Origin: Symsagittifera roscoffensis
Lineage: Eukaryota > Xenacoelomorpha > Acoela > Convolutidae
Direction: 5' to 3'
NCBI RefSeq assembly: GCF_963678635.1
Contig: NC_087067.1
Coordinates: 31,162,401-31,226,400 of the forward strand
Length of the DNA stretch: 64,000 nt
A model generated the notes under the pieces. The model was not told the DNA's origin. It searched no databases and saw only the letters and a program-made list of their open reading frames with translations. Shown piece by piece: positions 36,601 through 47,067 of the stretch (its first letter is position 1; every line of letters begins with the position of its first letter). Made by a program: the position numbers and the translations under genes.

Positions 36601-39600
36601 CTACTTGAAAGAACGCAGATTTTTCCATTTGACTGCCATGTTCTTACTAGCCAAAATGTTTAAAATCTTCAAAAGTATCGCTTTGTGTTCGTCTAAGGAT
36701 CCTTTCGAGGCTATTAAAATATCGTCAATGTAACAATTGGTAAACGGAATATCTTTTAGTGGCGAGTCCTTTACTCTTTGGAATTCATTGGCATATCGCC
36801 CAACCCGTAAAATCCCGCCAAAAAACCAATATGTCCCGGTGGTTTTGCCACGTACGATACTGAAGTTACATTGTTTGCTCTGGTTGTAATTGACTGTAAG
36901 TATTTCTTAGATATAAATTGCTGAACCAGACTTCCCCTGAGTTTTTATTTGAAAGTTGAAGAACGATGTTGTCGATGAGCTCGTGTATGCTTTGCATTTG
37001 ATATTTGTTCTCGAATATCTGGTCATTTAGGAGTTATGAGTCTAGGACTAACTTGATACTGCCATCCTTTTTTCTTGTAATTACTATTAGACTAATAAAA
37101 CAGTCTTCGTCACATTTGCTTAGTTTCAAAATATGCCTCTCTTTTTCCATTCTGTTTAATTCCACTTTTACGCTCTCTAGTAAATGTAGGAGAACTCTTC
37201 TTCCCTTAGTTTGAATAGGTTTGAATGGGGTGTGAAAATGAGTGATCTGTCTGACAAATGGTATTTTTCCTACTCTATTAAAAAGTCGTTTGAATTAATA
37301 GTACAAATTTAGGATTGTTTCCGGATAAGTATTTAACTTACACGATTTTGGAAGTGTTACGTTGCTGTCGGGCAGTAGTGGTTGTCTTTGCGCTATTTCT
37401 ATTCTAAATCTGGGTAGGTTATCATTTCCTAAAATGTTCCTCTCGTGTCCAGTGGTAAAAAAAAATGGAGTTTCTTCAGAGATCTAACCATTGGATTCTA
37501 TCTTGACTATGATTTTCCCGATCATGTTAATTGTATCGTTGCTACAGCCGCAAAATATTTCACGAGTTTTCTTGTCGACTGGGTGGATTTTCAATTGTGG
37601 GTTTCTCCAATTTCAGCTCGTGTAAAACATTTTGCTTGAGGAAACTTACCGGGCTAGCCGAATCCACTGGAATATTCAAGTTAACTATTGCGTCTTCTCC
37701 CAATCCAATGTTCACAAATTTCTTGGTTTCGAGATTGTTGGTATCATAGATGGTTCTGATGTTTAACACCGAATAATCGTCGTTGTCGTTAGTCCCCTCT
37801 TCTGTCCAAGCAATACTCATGCTTGTGGGTCTTCTGGGGAATATGAACAATTCTGATTATTTACAATTTTCGACATTATTTACAGCTGGCCTTCTCCCTT
37901 TCGATTTACATAGTCTTCCAAAGTGTCCTTTATATTTACAAATATTACAAATTAATTCCTTCGCCGGACAAACATTCAAATTTCCCTTGGTAAACGCGTT
38001 TCCACAATTCGTACAGGTGTTGGACTTTTATTAAAAAATACCTATTAAAATTATTAAAATTTTTGTATACTCACCGCTATTGACGTTGGATGCTCTTGTC
38101 ATATTTGTCAACTTGAGATGATTATAATATCCTTTCTCCTCTATTATTGCTTGGTTGAGTGCGTCGACTGAATTAATTGTTTCTGAGAGTAATCTTCGTT
38201 GTAAGTCGCAATTCTTCATATTAAAAATGAATACGTCCCTTATCCACTTCTGTTCAGCGTTGATGCCAATCTCACATGATCTTGCTAAGTCCGACAACGC
38301 CCCCCAAAATTGTTCGTAGGATTCCCTGTCCCTCTGTTTTCTGCTTAGCAGTTTGTAGCGCTCAAACGTGATGTTTGTGGCTTTAATAAAAGCTGCTTTC
38401 AGTAGGTCGAAAGTTTCTTTAAAGGAGATTGCTAGGACTTTAACCCTTGGATGCTGTTCAGAAAACACTCTCTTTCCTTCAGCCCCTAAGACCAGATTTA
38501 AGATGGATCTTACTTTTTGTCGGCCTCGTATCTCCTCATGCCTCAAACAAATTTTTGTTTCTCCTCTGCAAATCGTTTATCTTCTGAATGTTTGTAAACT
38601 CGCATTATTTTTTTGTTTCTGGCCTCCCTGGATTTCCTCTGTGTTTCATTTTCTGAATCCTGTGCGCCTTCTAATTTAGGGATCTTAGTTTCCTGTTCCA
38701 ATGGTTTTTTTAGGTTATCTATGTCTAAATTCTCTTTGGCGATGACAGCCAGGTGGAATTGTTCTATCCAGTTTATCCATTGGGGGGGGGGGGGGGGGGG
38801 GTGGTGGTTCTACGATGTGATTTGGCCAAAAGGCGGGAATTCCCCGCAGATTCGAATCAGTTGATGACTGCGCCATAAAAAAAAGTGTGCAAATACCACT
38901 GGTAGTCTAATCTATCTAATCTAAATTTAAAAAAATAAAATAGAGGTATTGAATTAAAACTGACCGATGTCTCAAAACAACAACTAGTGACGCAAAGTCC
39001 ACTGGACTTCGAACGGTTAACATTGACCGAAATGTAATTATCTAATAGAGGTCAAGGTCACTGCTTACTAATAGTACATAATCAGAACAGTGGAGAAAAA
39101 GATTATTCTAATGTTTTACTCTCTTGCTAAGAAAGTTTCACTTGCTCTATCTATAAAAGTAAAAAAAAACAATCAATGAGAATTGATTTGCAAAGGATTT
39201 CAACACTTTTTCACTAATTGGGCTAAGCTGCTCATTTTGACAGACATTCACTTTTAAAAACGGGTTAAATACGTTTTTGAGCAGCTTGAATTTTAATTTG
39301 CAGCTCGTTTTTACATTTCATCTTATTCAACACTTCAATTTTGTATTTGTTAATTCAAGTTTGATATCTTTTTTATTCAAAATCTCAAGTATTATCTTTT
39401 TCCGAACGTTTTTTTAAAGTTTATCTATGATTCACTTATTATACCCAAGACCTCTCCCTCCCCCAATCAGTCCGTTTCCTCGTACACGTCTTCCCACGCT
39501 TACATACCCCAACGCACCTGAAAACCTCCCCCCTGTATACTATTATGGCAACAAAGTTACAACAATTTATACTAAAACATTAAAAGTTACAATGATTAAA

Positions 39601-39799
39601 CAATACAATTTTCAGACAGAATGTTCCGGCCACTTCTGAAGAGAGCGAGGAGCTCACGTGGAACAAGATAGAGTGTGAGAGTAGTGGGAAATGTGCGAAA
39701 ATGTGTGGCATTTTTGACTATGTCGCTCCTCTAAGTGGCCTCTGCCAAGTAGAGGGACTCTGCAGAGACAACTACTGTGTCTGTCAATGCAAACAATGA
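33613..39799 (+). CDS. Candidate secreted cysteine-rich (defensin-like) peptide, two exons
   Basis: Exon 1 (33613-33788) has ATG in context CAAAATG and encodes a signal peptide: a hydrophobic core around residues 5-22 followed by PASP. A short basic stretch with a dibasic RR at 48-49 follows, and the exon ends ...TTT AG|GTAATT. Exon 2 (39616-39799) follows ACAATTTTCAG and begins A CAG, so the split codon AG|A gives Arg59 and the phases agree. Exon 2 encodes 60 residues to TGA: an acidic EESEE segment, then eight cysteines at 79, 85, 89, 102, 108, 113, 115 and 117 (spacing x5, x3, x12, x5, x4, x1, x1). The CxxxC plus CxC pattern is that of CSalpha-beta defensin-like peptides, some of which have eight cysteines. 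The loop lengths match no family I can name. R59-Q60 could be a pro-peptide cleavage site. The exon pairing is inferred. The exon 2 reading frame is seen directly and is GC-richer than its flanks. Confidence 0.55.
34573..35232 (-). pseudogene. Gypsy integrase, nearly intact
   Basis: An open frame of 219 codons. The N-terminal zinc-binding part reads FHETHPRQFGMKSLAENIWW and then FQCIKAGKNL; the first of the two expected cysteines is replaced (TSFQC), so the HHCC site is incomplete. The catalytic core is present: LCIDRFSKFPTAKV (Asp), IRVDHGSCF (Asp) and NGVVEHLIYTIKAK (Glu), the D,D-35-E triad. A C-terminal remnant may continue to about 34268. The frame upstream (35462-35229) links it to RNase H. 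Confidence 0.85.
36064..36315 (-). pseudogene. Gypsy RNase H remnant
   Basis: Reads KTDASHCGLGATLEQW, then FASRFLNNHE, then ELELFGVVWATECF, then FEIFTDRKALISH. These contain the expected catalytic Asp (TDAS), Glu (ELELFGVVW) and Asp (TDRKAL). The frame is open across the domain but broken on both sides. Confidence 0.85.
36560..37450 (-). pseudogene. Gypsy reverse transcriptase remnant
   Basis: The clearest block, at about 36760-36650 on the minus strand, reads CYIDDILIASKGSLDEHKAI, with an intact Y-x-D-D catalytic box. Upstream blocks (GFYGLGDMPMNS near 36800) also match. Stops and frame changes break the domain. Confidence 0.75.
37560..37850 (-). pseudogene. Gypsy aspartic protease remnant
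   Basis: An open frame of 96 codons containing NLNIPVDSASPVSFLKQNVL. The expected active-site D-T-G is D-S-A here, which would abolish catalysis. The matching segment of the plus-strand element has VDTGSPASFL, so the change is specific to this copy. Confidence 0.8.
37900..38876 (-). pseudogene. gag and nucleocapsid of the minus-strand gypsy
   Basis: Starts ATGGCGCAGTCATC at 38876, runs through a poly-proline tract coded by a 20-base C run (38801-38782), then a capsid-like frame 38546-38031 (KQRDRESYEQFWGALSDLAR, DVFIFNMKNCDLQRRLL). A nucleocapsid with CTNCGNAF and CNICKYKGHFGRLC (intact C-x2-C-x4-H-x4-C) follows at about 38010-37910. Frame changes occur near 38560 and 38030. Confidence 0.8.
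38782..38801. repeat. Homopolymer of 20 G
   Basis: Twenty consecutive G within the gag poly-proline region of the minus-strand gypsy element. Length is probably variable and prone to sequencing error. Confidence 0.95.
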
Positions 39800-40429
39800 T
39801 TCAGAACTCAATGAAACAAACTTTTATAAAAGAAAAAAATATATATTTTTCCAGGAAACAAGGAAGACATGTCTTTTTTTGATTCTAAATGAACGTTTAG
39901 AATTCGAGTGGCGTCGAATTCTATATAATTGAATCAAATTTATTCGTCCGTTCAAACTGAAAGGTAGTTTTCCCTAAAAAAGTCTACAGTAAAAAAACCG
40001 TAATGTGGTCTCCTATTTATAGAGGAAAGTGACAGATGTAATAAAATGAATGGCATTAATTTAAGGTACGACCAATACCAATGCTTTCAAGCTGTTTCGT
40101 TAACGACAGAATTTTTAGAAAATACTTTCCAAATATTTTTAGACGGCAAATTATGTGCATTGCAGACTTTTACCTCATGTGTAATGCAATTTAGCATGGT
40201 CACTTGCTAATGCAAATGAACATATTGACAGAAAAATTCCTTCAAAAGATTGCGTTTAAATTGATTTCCTTAAATTCTTTGTTCACAAAGTAACTCTGAG
40301 GTCTATACTAAAGGAGAAAAATGACTGCTAATTTTAGATTTCATGAGAAAAAATTTTTATTAATTCTTTTTATTAATTCCTTCAAACATTTTTTACCGAG
40401 AAATATTGCTGATGTCAGCCGAGAGCAGG
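39800..40429. other. 3' flank of peptide exon, no further gene seen
   Basis: AT-rich. No canonical AATAAA lies within the first 200 bp after the TGA at 39799; an AATAAAAT occurs near 40040. No other feature. Confidence 0.45.
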
Positions 40430-40575
40430 GGAAGATATAGGATTTTCTCGAGGGGGGGGGGGGGTCAGTCAGCCAAAAATGGATATCTCAAACTAGTACA
40501 AAGGGGGACCCTTTGGGTCGGCAGGGAGTCAAATCCCTGAAGGCGAAGCGTCCGCAAACCCCCCTCCTAAAACCG
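40430..40575 (-). mobile_element. hAT-type MITE, internally deleted copy
   Basis: Contains CAGGGGAAGATATAGGATTT, a 13-G run (40452-40464), CAGCCAAAAATGGATATC, GGGACCCTTTGGGTCGGCAG and a decayed CCGCACCACTG end. It is the reverse orientation of the 24009-24433 element with most of the interior missing. CCGAGAG and TCGAGAG flank it, possibly a degraded target duplication. Confidence 0.65.
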
Positions 40576-41289
40576 CACCACTGGTGGTCGAGAGCAAATT
40601 GCTTCATCTTGACTCTACGCAAGAATTTAAGTTTATTTAGAAGTCCACATTTGTTATTCTTGGGTCTGAAAAAACTTATTGTTCCAATAAAATAGAAAGA
40701 AACTTTATTTTCGGATATGTTTTAGCTTTTTTGGTTGTTTTCCAAGCATAATCATGTACCACAAAAAATCATTGGAATGGATTGCGTGATGTATCATAAT
40801 GAAGCCCTTTAAGTCGTACGTAATAAGTTTCGAAAAAAAAAAGATTTTTTGTCTAATTTCGAGCAATTAATGCAATCGAGTAACGTTCGCTGTATCAAAA
40901 TAAGTCATTTAGGCTGACTACACTCGAATTAAATTTAAAAAACAGTTTTGAAAGTTTCATTCAGCGTTTTGTTGACAATTGAAGTCTTATGCAAAATTCT
41001 GAAAAATTCGTGCAAAAGCATAAAAAAATTGAAAAATTTTTTTGAAATTTTTTTTTCTTTTTGATTTGTTATTCATTTTCATGCTGTCAATCATGCCTTT
41101 ACTACATTTATTACTTACTACATACTACATTTATTCGTTTTTGTTTTGTATTTCTCATAAACCCAAGCACAAGAAACGATTAGTTTCTGGAAACAAAAAA
41201 CAAAAAAAAAGACATTTTTGTTGTTTTAAATTGAATTTCGTCTCTGCTACTTGCTCAACAATTGACCATCCTCGTTTTGTTTCATTTTA

Positions 41290-41500
41290 TTGTTCCGACT
41301 TTCGATACGAAAGCAACTGAATTTTTGTGCTCGGGGTGGGTTTTTTTTCTTCAGACAAATTTCGACTTTTCAACTAGCCATTTTTGACGGAACTTATAGC
41401 ATTCGAAAGCCATTGTTGTGTTGAACTTAACTTTGAAAAGATATTTCACCTCTGATCATTTTTTGTAAAGTTATGAGAGTTTGGCTATTTTTAAACCCTC
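41290..41500 (-). mobile_element. MITE family 1, half copy, inverted
   Basis: Begins TGTTCCGACTTTCGATACGA, the inverted right terminus of the family, and continues through GTGCTCGGGGTGGG to GTAAAGTTATGAGAGTTTGG. The other half is missing. Confidence 0.75.
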
Positions 41501-41504
41501 ATAA

Positions 41505-43273
41505 CAAGTAAATCTCTCCTTTTGCCTTTTTTTTCTGATAAAACGTGTCTATAAGAATTTCAGTCAAATTTTAAAAAGTATACATATCAAAATCCATAAC
41601 AACTTATTGTAGCCATATCGCAATTGATTTTATTCATTTGACTGAAAACAAAATTGAAATGAAGTTTAAAACTCGAAAGTTTTCCACTTTGTGGAGGTTG
41701 ACTAAAAATCCTAGAATACTTGGTTATTATCTATGAAACTCCAGTGTGGGAGCGATTGCTCTGCTGTTCCAGCTTTTGAACAAAAGGATGATCAATTTTG
41801 CTCGGAGTGGATTTTTTATCAAATCAAATTCTCAAGAGTTATTGTTGACTCAATCAGTCGATCCGTGGATATTTGTCGTGGATCCCGCCGGATGTACACG
41901 CCACTATATTATTTCAAAAATTTACAGCGAAACAGTTACGCCCGAATGTTATCCCGCACTACAAAATCGTTTGTGGCTGAATTGAGGCCAACAAACTAAT
42001 TGATCTTCCACGCTCGGCGCAAAACTAAGCACATAAAAATTATTTTTATCAAGCTAAATATTATAGTTTCTCAATGTTTCTTTTCTGAAACACTAATTGG
42101 GGCCAGTATAGGAGCAGTCTTTTTCTGTCATAGGACTTTTAAAAAAGACTTTTTGGGTCAAATTTTAAGAATAACTTGAGAATGGTTTTAACATTTTTCA
42201 ATGTTGCTCATCACGTAATTGCGAATTATGTCAGCGCAGCGACTTTTTCTGTAATCAAAATTTAGTCCACAGAATACTGAAGCAGAAAACGAAACATAGC
42301 GCTAAGTTTTTGATATTGGTCGGGAAGCAAATAAGTTACTTAAGCTTTTATAAATTATGGATTCATGATTAGTTATCTGAGGCAAATACAGAGCACTCAC
42401 AAGATTCAAAGTCTTGCTCGAAAAATTGGTCTTATTTTTTTTTGAGAAGACTTGTTACTTTTAAGCCGTGCTCAATTCTTTTGTTCTCAGTATTTGGAAG
42501 AAAGCTAGTTGGTAATTGATTTAAAAGAAAGATCGTTTAACTAAATTCTTTTTTCTCAATAAACTATACTTTTATTTCAATAAAAAGTTGTATTCTTGTA
42601 CTTTTTAACCCGTGTCGATGATTTTCTGACAAAAGAAGAATTTTTTGGAAGATATTAGATATAAACAAGAGTTTCAGCAAAAATTAGTTGTAAATCAAAA
42701 TGATCGCAAAAAATATATTTTTTTCATCCTCAAGAAATTTTTCTCCATATAACATGTAAACCCAAAAAAACCTTGTGTTTCTTAGAATCGAACGAGCACA
42801 GTAAGATATTCAAATTCATTTAGATGAGAAGCATAATTGTCGTACAAATGTTTTTTTTTTGTTTTTGAGCGATGTGTTAGTTTTTGAGCAATATTATATT
42901 AATTGAGGTTTCCGCGATTCGTAGAAGATCCATGAAAAGCTAGCAGGTCTGTCTAAGCTTGGCCAGTTTTTTTTCTACATTTTAGACTGAGTTATTTTGA
43001 GCGAAGCTCTTTTTCGCGACCCAATGCCGTTTTTTGCGTCTAAAATTTTCAGGTAGTAACTCTTTTGCAGTCGGAATTTGTCAGGCTGTGTGAGTAAGAG
43101 TTGACCTAACGTTTTATCACTGCCATGGCAGGGGATCAAATACACACTCTGACAATTTCGCAGTGAATGCCCTACTTCTATGGTAAGTGCCTCATCGTCT
43201 GCCATTTCGCACTCATTCAAAATTTATGCAAGCTAGAAAAAAAAGATAATCGCCCAACTTCTAATATCCGTAT
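41505..43273 (+). repeat. Repeated unit, copy A (without CCCGGG element)
   Basis: Collinear with 47068-50598 and 50799-54234 from AAGTAAATCTCTCC to CTAATATCCGTAT, where the foldback element takes over. It lacks the ~965-bp CCCGGG element that interrupts B and C, so it preserves the empty site (ATCCATGAAAAGCTAGC near 42928). Short words shared between 40630-40690 and 46217-46260 (TTGTTATTCTTGGGTCTGAA) suggest the unit starts further left. Confidence 0.85.
42975..43220 (-). CDS. Small open frame of 81 codons, unknown
   Basis: Begins MNECEMADDEALTIEVGHSL with an in-frame TGA directly upstream, and continues CHGSDKTLGQLLLTQPDKFR to a TAG. The composition is ordinary and protein-like, in contrast to the AT-driven frames around it. 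In copies B and C (49520-49760 and 53160-53400) the same frame is broken by one extra A in GGTCAAACTC. If it is a gene it is intact only in copy A. It could also be a leftover exon of a lost gene. No family recognised. Confidence 0.35.
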   Translation of the reverse strand: MNECEMADDEALTIEVGHSLRNCQSVYLIPCHGSDKTLGQLLLTQPDKFRLQKSYYLKILDAKNGIGSRKRASLKITQSKM

Positions 43274-46215
43274 TGGAACCTGATCTAAACTATATTTTAT
43301 GATTGGATAAATTAGATATTTTACCACTGTAAAGTATTTAATATTAACCAATCATGATCCATCTAACTAACAACCCACTTATTTGTAAGTGCTGAATTTA
43401 CTTGTAATTTCAGCACCAGAGAGATTTGAATTTAACCTAGAAATTAGTTGTCTCTCCAAGAGAACTTCAGCAGCCGCAACAAACCAGTATACCCTAGATC
43501 TATTGAGCCTAGCAGAGACTAGTTAAACACCCTGAGACTAGAAAGTATAAGAGTAAGATTAGGATCGGTATTAGACTAAGAAGTTGCACGAATCTATCCG
43601 GCCGAAAATAAGATAGCGTGACGAGCAGACGGTGTACCCTATCCGAAATTACTCTATGAGTTAACCACATCGGGCATAACTCATCTGGTGCGACCATAAG
43701 TCTTGAATAAGACCTTAAAAGCTTAGATTTAACCAAAAATAGATTAGAATTTAGACAAAACATTTTTAAAATGTTATACGATAATAATTTAATCGAAAAG
43801 TCTCTACGACTCAATAGATCAGAGCCGCTATTCCGTACAATACGAAAACTACCCGGTATTGGAAGAAGACCTCGGACAAGAGACGATATACGACTACAAA
43901 GGAACTTCCCCATAAGTTTCATGGTCGTACGGCAAAAAAAAACACAAACTTTTAGATTTAGAATTTTACTAGCAATGAGTTTAGATTTTAATTTGCAAAC
44001 ATATAATCTTGAATAAAAATCTTCAATGATGATTTCTGGCGCTAAACAAAATTATTATGATACAATAACGATTGATAAAAAGATCTCAGATCGTTTTCTT
44101 AATTTCTGCAGTCTTATATAAAAACATGTTTGAAAAATATTTATTGAAAATGAAAATAAAAATTAGTAGCATGACAATAAATTGTTACTAATCATAAATC
44201 ATCTGTTGTCCCAGCTTCATCACCTAAACATAACAGCAATCATAAGCTCACTAATATCATTAAAAGACTAAATCTTTTTCTTAAATAAATTTAAACCATT
44301 TTAAACTTAAATTCACTTAATTTTAAAATCAGATCATCAAGGCTTATCCTTGGATCCTAATTAATTTTCTATTTCACTAAAATTAAAACCTGATCATCAA
44401 GGCCTATCCTTGGATCAAAAAGAACAATTTTGTTCTCCCCCACCCACTTAACAAGTGTCTAACGACCTCAAACGTCGATTCACTATCCAACCCTTCCAAA
44501 AGACCCAAGACTAATAGAAATTTTTAAATAAAACTAACCATTCAAATTAGGATAAACAGTGAAGAACTTCGGTTATTCATCCTTCACTTGAACCCTCCTC
44601 TTACCAGACCCAGGATAAATCTTAGACTTAGTAAGTTTAAAATAGTATCTAACGAACTACTTGCGTTCTATTTATACCTGAACCTTGTGGATCGATTTAC
44701 TATTCTCCAACCCTTGAACACAATCACTACCCCTAAATAAGATTAAGTAAGTTAACACCTTAGCTTAGACTAGCCACGAGAAAGTAAAAAATCATTCTTC
44801 GGAATCGATATACTTTTCTCTCCAACCCTGAACAAAAAGACCCAGGTTAAGCTAACCAAAATATCGTTAGGACTAACAGTCTAGGATATTAAAATCACTA
44901 ATAACAATCTTGCATCCTTCATCCTAAACCTTATGTCACTGAACAATTTAGCAAATAAACAAACAATCGTACTACATAATTGCGAAATAAACAACAAACA
45001 TACGATCTCGTAATCACACCACACAAACAAACGATTGGATATATTCGAAAGAAAATTTAAGGGTATAAAATGAATTAAGGTAAGTATTTAAGGAGATCCA
45101 AGAAAATCCTTGATGATGTATTTTTAAGGTGTAGATAAACTCAAGTTAAATAAAGATACAATTTAGGATAAGCCTTTAAAAATAATTTTAGGTTTAATTT
45201 ATAGAAAAGTTTAATTTTTGATGATGTTAGTGTTTTAAGATTGCTGTTATGTTTAAGTGATGAAGCTGAAGATGACACAATGATTTGCATATACTAATAA
45301 TTTATAATCATGTTAACTAATTTTTTTAAAATTTTTTTGAAAATATTTTTCAGATATCTTTTTGAATCTTACTGCAGTTTTGGAGGAAACGATTCGAGAT
45401 GTTTTTATCAATCGTTATTGTACAATAGTAAATTTTGTTTAGCGCCAGAAATCATCATTGAAGATTTTTATTCAAGATTATATGTTTGCAAATTAAAATC
45501 TAAACTCATTGCTAGTAAAATTCTAAATCTAAAAGTTTGTGTTTTTTTGCCGTACGACCATGAAACTTATGGGGAAGTTCCTTTGTAGTCGTATATCGTC
45601 TCTTGTCCGAGGTCTTCTTCCAATACCGGGTAGTTTTCGTATTGTACGGAATAGCGGCTCTGATCTATTGAGTCGTAGAGACATTTTAATTAAATTATTA
45701 TCATGTTACATTTCGAAAATGTTTTTGTCTATTTCTAATCTATCTTGTTAGTTCTAAGCTAATTTGTTTTTAAGGTCTTATTCGTGACTTATGGTCGCAC
45801 CAGATGAGTTATGTCTGAGGTTTAACTCATAGAGTAATTTCGGATAGAGTACACCGTCTGCTCGTCACGCTATCTTATTTTCGGTCGGATAGATTCGTGC
45901 AACTTCTTAGTCTAATACCGATCCTAATCTTACTCTTATATCTTCTAGTCTCAGGGTGTTTAACTATTCTCTGCTAAGCTCAATAGATCTAGAGTATACT
46001 GGCTTATTGCGATTGCTAGAAGGTCTCTTGGAGACGTAACTAATTTCCAAGTTAAATTCAAATCTCTCTGGTGCTGAAATTACAAGTAATTTCAGCACTT
46101 ATAAATAAGTGGGTTGTTAGTTTGATGGGTCATGATTGGTTAGAATTAAAAAGTTTATACTGATATAATATCTAATTAATAACCAATAATAAAATGTATT
46201 TCAGATCTGGTTCCA
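43274..46215. mobile_element. Foldback element with ~1-kb inverted arms
   Basis: The left arm starts TGGAACCTGATCTAAACTAT at 43274. The right arm ends ATACATTTTATTATTGG-type sequence in reverse complement, closing with GGTTCCA at 46215. The arms can be followed inward to about 44300 and 45180, roughly 1 kb each with small differences, enclosing about 0.9 kb. The loop carries a tandem duplicate of GATCATCAAGG-YTATCCTTGGATC (44333-44420). No transposase frame was found, so it is non-autonomous. No convincing target duplication (left flank CCGTAT, right flank TTATTA). An RNA from one side would fold into a long hairpin. Confidence 0.88.
44333..44420 (+). repeat. Short tandem duplication in foldback loop
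   Basis: GATCATCAAGGCTTATCCTT recurs about 60 bp later as GATCATCAAGGCCTATCCTT, each followed by GGATC. Confidence 0.7.
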
Positions 46216-47067
46216 TTATTAAGAAGTTCAAATTTGTTATTCTTGGGTCTGAAAAAACTTATTAAAAATCAACAAATTCCTGGCTGTTTTTTGACTCAAT
46301 GAGCAATATTGAAACCCAGTACACTAAAAGTTTTTAGTTAAAATTTTTAAAAAAATTTTGCGGAGTGTCTGAGTGTGTAACTCATCAGTGATAAACTTTA
46401 GTTCGATAATTTATTGGCACAGTTTGATAAACTTTTAAAGCCAAGATTGTCTACTGAATATTTTGTGAAATTTTGCACAAAATCAGAGCAAGGAAACACC
46501 ATATCTATATGTCGTTTTAACCAACGCGAGTCGGTAAAATGAACTAATTATTTTTCATAGGACAATTGTAAGAAAAAAAAGTATATCCAAATTGCCACAC
46601 GATAACTGAACCGACCACAATTTTTTAAAATCATAATATATATAATAATAATCATAATAATTTTTGTTGTAATGTGCGACGCTTACTCTACTTTTTGCAG
46701 GGTTAAGCAAAGTAAAACTAGATCTCAAACGAATATGTTCATCCCTGTGTACGCTTCACAACCCCTTCTACGCCAGCACGCCCCCTCCATACCCAATCCC
46801 CTTGAGCGACCACTCCCCCAGAATTTACCAACCACAGGAACTTCCACACTTCCATGCCCCTTCGTGGATATATGAGTGTTTAACGTCAGGGAGCGGTTGA
46901 TTTTTTGGGGAAGGGGGGAGCGGTTGGGCGTTTGGGTAAACATTGGAGGGTGGACAAGGAGAGAAGGAGGAGTTTCAATTGTATAACAAATTTTGAAACT
47001 CTGAAATTGGAAAAAAATGTGAAGGAAAAAGGAAAAACAATTGAAACCAGTATAACACTTTTTCTAG
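46216..47067. other. Spacer between foldback element and copy B
   Basis: Starts with TTGTTATTCTTGGGTCTGAAAA-like sequence also found at 40655. A C-rich stretch lies at 46755-46865. No exon seen. Confidence 0.45.

Larger units (their letters stand above)
34268..38876 (-). mobile_element. Ty3/gypsy retrotransposon, minus strand, decayed
   Basis: From 38876 downwards the order is gag, zinc knuckles, protease, reverse transcriptase, RNase H, integrase: the Ty3/gypsy order. Frames are broken in several places. Motif and layout similarity to the element at 25998-28465 (the same MAQ gag start and the same protease context) shows related families. Long terminal repeats were looked for at 33790-34270 and 38880-39610 and not recognised. 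The element lies inside the proposed intron of the cysteine-rich peptide gene, on the opposite strand. Confidence 0.9.

Noticed and set aside
33790-39610. Long terminal repeats flanking the minus-strand gypsy element
   Set aside because: The two flanks were compared by eye and no shared TG...CA-bounded sequence was found. They may be deleted or too diverged.
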